9,057 bases of DNA. It comes from Candidatus Pelagibacter sp. GTDB taxonomy: Bacteria > Pseudomonadota > Alphaproteobacteria > Pelagibacterales > Pelagibacteraceae. The stretch spans positions 1 to 9,057 of the forward strand of contig JAOHCJ010000023.1 in assembly GCA_028095445.1 (NCBI GenBank). Reading direction: 5' to 3'. Below the pieces are notes generated by a model that saw only the letters and a list, made by a program, of their open reading frames with translations, made no database searches and was not told the DNA's origin. This document shows positions 6,514 through 9,057 of the stretch, piece after piece. The stretch's first letter is position 1. Each line of letters opens with the position of its first letter. A program made the translations under genes and the position numbers.

Positions 6514-9057
6514 TTATTTTTTTTTTGATAGTTCTGCTTGAGCTGCAGCCAATCTTGCAACAGGAACCCTATATGGTGAACAAGAAACATAATTTAAGCC
6601 TGCATTTGCACAAAATCCAATACTTTTTGGGTCCCCACCATGTTCTCCACAAATTCCAAGTTTAATTTTTTTATTTTGTTTTCTTCCTCTTTCTACTGCA
6701 ATTTCAATTAAGTCTCCCACTCCATCATCAATTGATACAAAGGGATCAATAGAAAAAATTTTATTTTCAATATAATCATTTAAAAATTTTCCACTATCAT
6801 CTCTGCTCAAACCAAATGTGGTTTGGGTTAAATCGTTAGTTCCAAAGCTAAAAAAGTCTGCATGTTTTGCAATGTCTTTTGCTTTTAGTGCTGCCCTAGG
6901 TAGTTCAATCATTGTACCAACTATATAATCAATTTTAACATTTTTATCTTTTTCAACTTCTTTGGCTGTTCTTAAAACTAAATCTTTCATAATTCTTATT
7001 TCAGCTTCAGTTGAGACTAATGGAATCATAATTTCTGGTAATGCAGATTTTATTTTTTTTATTTTAAGTTCAGTTAAAGCTTCGAAAATTGCTTTACATT
7101 GCATTTCATAAATTTCTGGAAACGAAATTCCTAATCTACAGCCTCTGTGGCCTAACATTGGATTTTGTTCATGTAGCTCATTAATCCTTGATTCAATTTC
7201 TTTTAAAGGAAGGCCTACTATTTTTGCAACATCATTAATCTCTTTATTCGTTTTAGGAAGAAATTCATGTAATGGTGGATCTAATAATCTTACAGTAACT
7301 GGTAAACCATGCATAATCTTAAATATTTCAATAAAATCTTTTCTTTGGTGGGGTAAAAGTTTTGCAAGTGCTTTACTTCTATCTTCAACAGTTTTAGATA
7401 AAATCATTTCTCTAACTGATAAAATTCTTTCTTCATCAAAAAACATGTGCTCTGTTCGACAAAGACCAATACCTTCGGCTCCAAAATCTCTTGCAATTTT
7501 AGTATCTATTGGTGTTTCAGAGTTAGTTCTGACATTTAATTTTCTAAATCCATCAGCCCAACTCATCAATTTTGAAAAATCCCCTGAGATTTCAGGTTTT
7601 ACAGTTGGTACTTCTCCTAAAATAATTCTTCCTGTTGAACCATCAATTGTAATAATATCACCTTCTTTAACTTCAGTTGAAACTGTTTTAAAAGTTTTTG
7701 ATTCATAATTTATATCAATTTCACTTGATCCAGAAACGCAAGGTCTTCCCATGCCTCTAGCAACAACTGCTGCGTGGCTTGTCATTCCACCTCTTGCTGT
7801 TAAAATTCCTTTTGCAGCGTGCATTCCATGTATGTCTTCTGGTGATGTTTCAACTCTTACTAAAATAGTATCTTGCATCATTCCATTTAATCTTTCTGCT
7901 TCGTCAGAAGAAAAAACAACTTTTCCACTAGCTGCTCCTGGTGATGCTGGTAAACCACTTGCTATAATATTTATTGGACTCTTTTCATCTAATGTTGGAT
8001 GTAATAATGTATCTAAAGAATTTGGATCTATTCTTAACACTGCTTCTTTTTTAGAAATTAACTTTTCTTTAACCATGTCTACAGCAATTTTTACTGCAGA
8101 CTTTGAAGTTCTTTTTCCGGTTCTTGTTTGTAACATCCAAAGTTTTTTATTTTCAACTGTAAATTCCACGTCTTGCATGTCTTTGTAGTGTTTTTCTAAA
8201 ACTTTCAAAATCTTATCTAATTCTTTAAATACTTTTGGCATAGACTCTTCCATTGAATCTTCTTTTGCTTTGGCGTCTTTTCTAGCTTTTCTTGTTATGT
8301 ATTGTGGTGTTCTTGTGCCTGCTACAACATCTTCACCTTGGGCATTAATTAAATATTCACCATAAACTTCATTAACTCCATTAGATGGATTTCTTGTAAA
8401 GACAACTCCAGTTGCACAATCTTCACCCATATTTCCAAATACCATTGACTGAACATTAACTGCCGTTCCCCATTCTGCAGGTATTTGATTTAGTTTTCTA
8501 TATACCTTTGCTCTATTGCTTTCCCAGGATATAAACACTGCACTAATTGCTCCAAACAATTGATCATTAACATTTTGAGGAAAATCTTTTTTAGTTTGAT
8601 CTTTGACGACTTTTTTAAAATCATTAATTAAACCTTCCCAATCATTTTCATCTAAATCTGTGTCTAGAAGAACACCTTTAGTTAATTTATAATTTTCAAT
8701 TAATTCCTCAAAATGGTAACCTTCAACTCCCATTACAACGTTTCCATACATTTGGATAAATCTTCTGTAGCTATCTTTTGCAAACCTCATATTTGAAGTT
8801 TTGTTCGCAAGTGCAATTACAGTTTTATCATTAAGGCCAAGATTTAAAATTGTATCCATCATCCCTGGCATTGATACTCTGGCTCCAGACCTAACAGATA
8901 GTAAAAGTGGATTTTTTAAGTCACCAAACTTTTTCTTAACTTCTTTTTCAATAACTTTTAACTCTTTTTTTATGCTGTTGACTATTTTGGAGTTAAGTTT
9001 TTTTTTATCTTTATAAAATAGATCACATACTTTGGTTGAAATAGTAAATCCTGGAGG
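6514..9057 (-). CDS. ppdK: Pyruvate, phosphate dikinase PpdK, N-terminus beyond the right edge
   Basis: PPDK interconverts pyruvate, ATP and phosphate with PEP, AMP and pyrophosphate through a phosphohistidine carrier. The frame is open to the window edge: the visible part starts P-P-G-F-T-I and gives 847 residues. About 35-45 N-terminal residues are probably missing. An internal ATG at 8871 (MPGMMDTILNLG) is not the true start, because the 62 preceding codons contain the family sequences PPGFTI and LLLSVRSGARVS. The ATP-grasp part contains GEDCATGVVFTRNPSNG. The central domain has the phosphorylated His at 7774-7776 in GGMTSHAAVVARGMGRPCVSG. The C-terminal PEP/pyruvate barrel has GLCRTEHMFF, LGHRGCRLG, ELPRAAL, FFSFGTNDLTQTTFGLSRDD and the catalytic Cys at 6649-6651 in GICGEHGGDP. 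Near-complete motifs and the length set it apart from PEP synthase and PTS enzyme I. It ends in three AAA Lys codons and TAA. Confidence 0.97.
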   Translation of the reverse strand, partial: PPGFTISTKVCDLFYKDKKKLNSKIVNSIKKELKVIEKEVKKKFGDLKNPLLLSVRSGARVSMPGMMDTILNLGLNDKTVIALANKTSNMRFAKDSYRRFIQMYGNVVMGVEGYHFEELIENYKLTKGVLLDTDLDENDWEGLINDFKKVVKDQTKKDFPQNVNDQLFGAISAVFISWESNRAKVYRKLNQIPAEWGTAVNVQSMVFGNMGEDCATGVVFTRNPSNGVNEVYGEYLINAQGEDVVAGTRTPQYITRKARKDAKAKEDSMEESMPKVFKELDKILKVLEKHYKDMQDVEFTVENKKLWMLQTRTGKRTSKSAVKIAVDMVKEKLISKKEAVLRIDPNSLDTLLHPTLDEKSPINIIASGLPASPGAASGKVVFSSDEAERLNGMMQDTILVRVETSPEDIHGMHAAKGILTARGGMTSHAAVVARGMGRPCVSGSSEIDINYESKTFKTVSTEVKEGDIITIDGSTGRIILGEVPTVKPEISGDFSKLMSWADGFRKLNVRTNSETPIDTKIARDFGAEGIGLCRTEHMFFDEERILSVREMILSKTVEDRSKALAKLLPHQRKDFIEIFKIMHGLPVTVRLLDPPLHEFLPKTNKEINDVAKIVGLPLKEIESRINELHEQNPMLGHRGCRLGISFPEIYEMQCKAIFEALTELKIKKIKSALPEIMIPLVSTEAEIRIMKDLVLRTAKEVEKDKNVKIDYIVGTMIELPRAALKAKDIAKHADFFSFGTNDLTQTTFGLSRDDSGKFLNDYIENKIFSIDPFVSIDDGVGDLIEIAVERGRKQNKKIKLGICGEHGGDPKSIGFCANAGLNYVSCSPYRVPVARLAAAQAELSKKK
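6517..6526 (+). terminator. T10 run after nadC, possible minimal terminator inside the ppdK end
   Basis: Ten consecutive T residues on the plus strand start 14 nt after the nadC stop. On the other strand they encode the terminal lysines of PpdK. A weak stem, GATTT (6483-6487) with AAATC (6496-6500), lies ahead of it, but it is short, AT-rich and not adjacent to the run. The run may end the nad transcript. No convincing hairpin supports this. Confidence 0.25.

Noticed and set aside
7445..8188. Plus-strand frames of 87 and 145 codons inside ppdK
   Set aside because: They are antisense to highly conserved PPDK domains, including the phosphohistidine region, and resemble no known protein.
8869..8871. 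Internal ATG as the start of PpdK
   Set aside because: The frame stays open to 9057 and the upstream codons contain conserved PPDK sequence, so the gene continues past the edge.
8801..9016. Plus-strand frame of 71 codons with a hydrophobic look
   Set aside because: It is antisense to the continuing PPDK reading frame. The Phe/Leu/Ser richness is the complement of Lys/Glu-rich PPDK codons.

Overview
The window looks like a piece of a streamlined, very AT-rich alphaproteobacterial genome, most likely the SAR11 / Pelagibacterales group. Three observations support this. The genes are packed almost edge to edge. Lysine, asparagine and isoleucine codons (AAA, AAT, ATT) dominate. A circularly permuted tmRNA gene of the alphaproteobacterial two-piece type sits near the left end. 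The taxon is inferred from these traits and from general protein style, not from a database match.

Left part (1-1344): thyX, a flavin-dependent thymidylate synthase, is on the minus strand. The permuted ssrA gene runs divergently from it on the plus strand. The acceptor piece, ending in CCA at 1111, comes first. A 12-nt spacer follows, then the coding piece, which encodes the short tag ANESYAIAA. The long open frame of thyX runs on into ssrA, but its real start is probably at 989, outside the RNA. A possible start of another minus-strand gene lies at the extreme left edge.

Middle (1345-4621): a lone Fe(II)/2-oxoglutarate dioxygenase of the phytanoyl-CoA dioxygenase (PhyH) family is on the plus strand. 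It converges on a minus-strand dihydroorotase (pyrC), which carries Gln in place of the first metal-binding His. A short, extremely AT-rich divergent promoter region separates pyrC from a plus-strand YgfZ-type folate-binding protein, a family linked to Fe-S cluster maintenance.

Right part (4622-9057): nadA (quinolinate synthase, a 4Fe-4S enzyme) and nadC (quinolinate phosphoribosyltransferase) lie 5 nt apart and probably form an operon for de novo NAD synthesis. No nadB or aspartate dehydrogenase gene is beside them. Converging on nadC, only 10 nt away, is ppdK (pyruvate, phosphate dikinase). Its N-terminus lies beyond the right edge.

The functional themes are nucleotide synthesis (thyX, pyrC), NAD synthesis (nadA, nadC), Fe-S upkeep that could serve NadA (ygfZ), central carbon/PEP metabolism (ppdK) and ribosome rescue (ssrA). 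Most of this is housekeeping. The dioxygenase next to ssrA is the only gene that looks accessory. I see no CRISPR array, insertion sequence, prophage or other clear novel multi-gene system.
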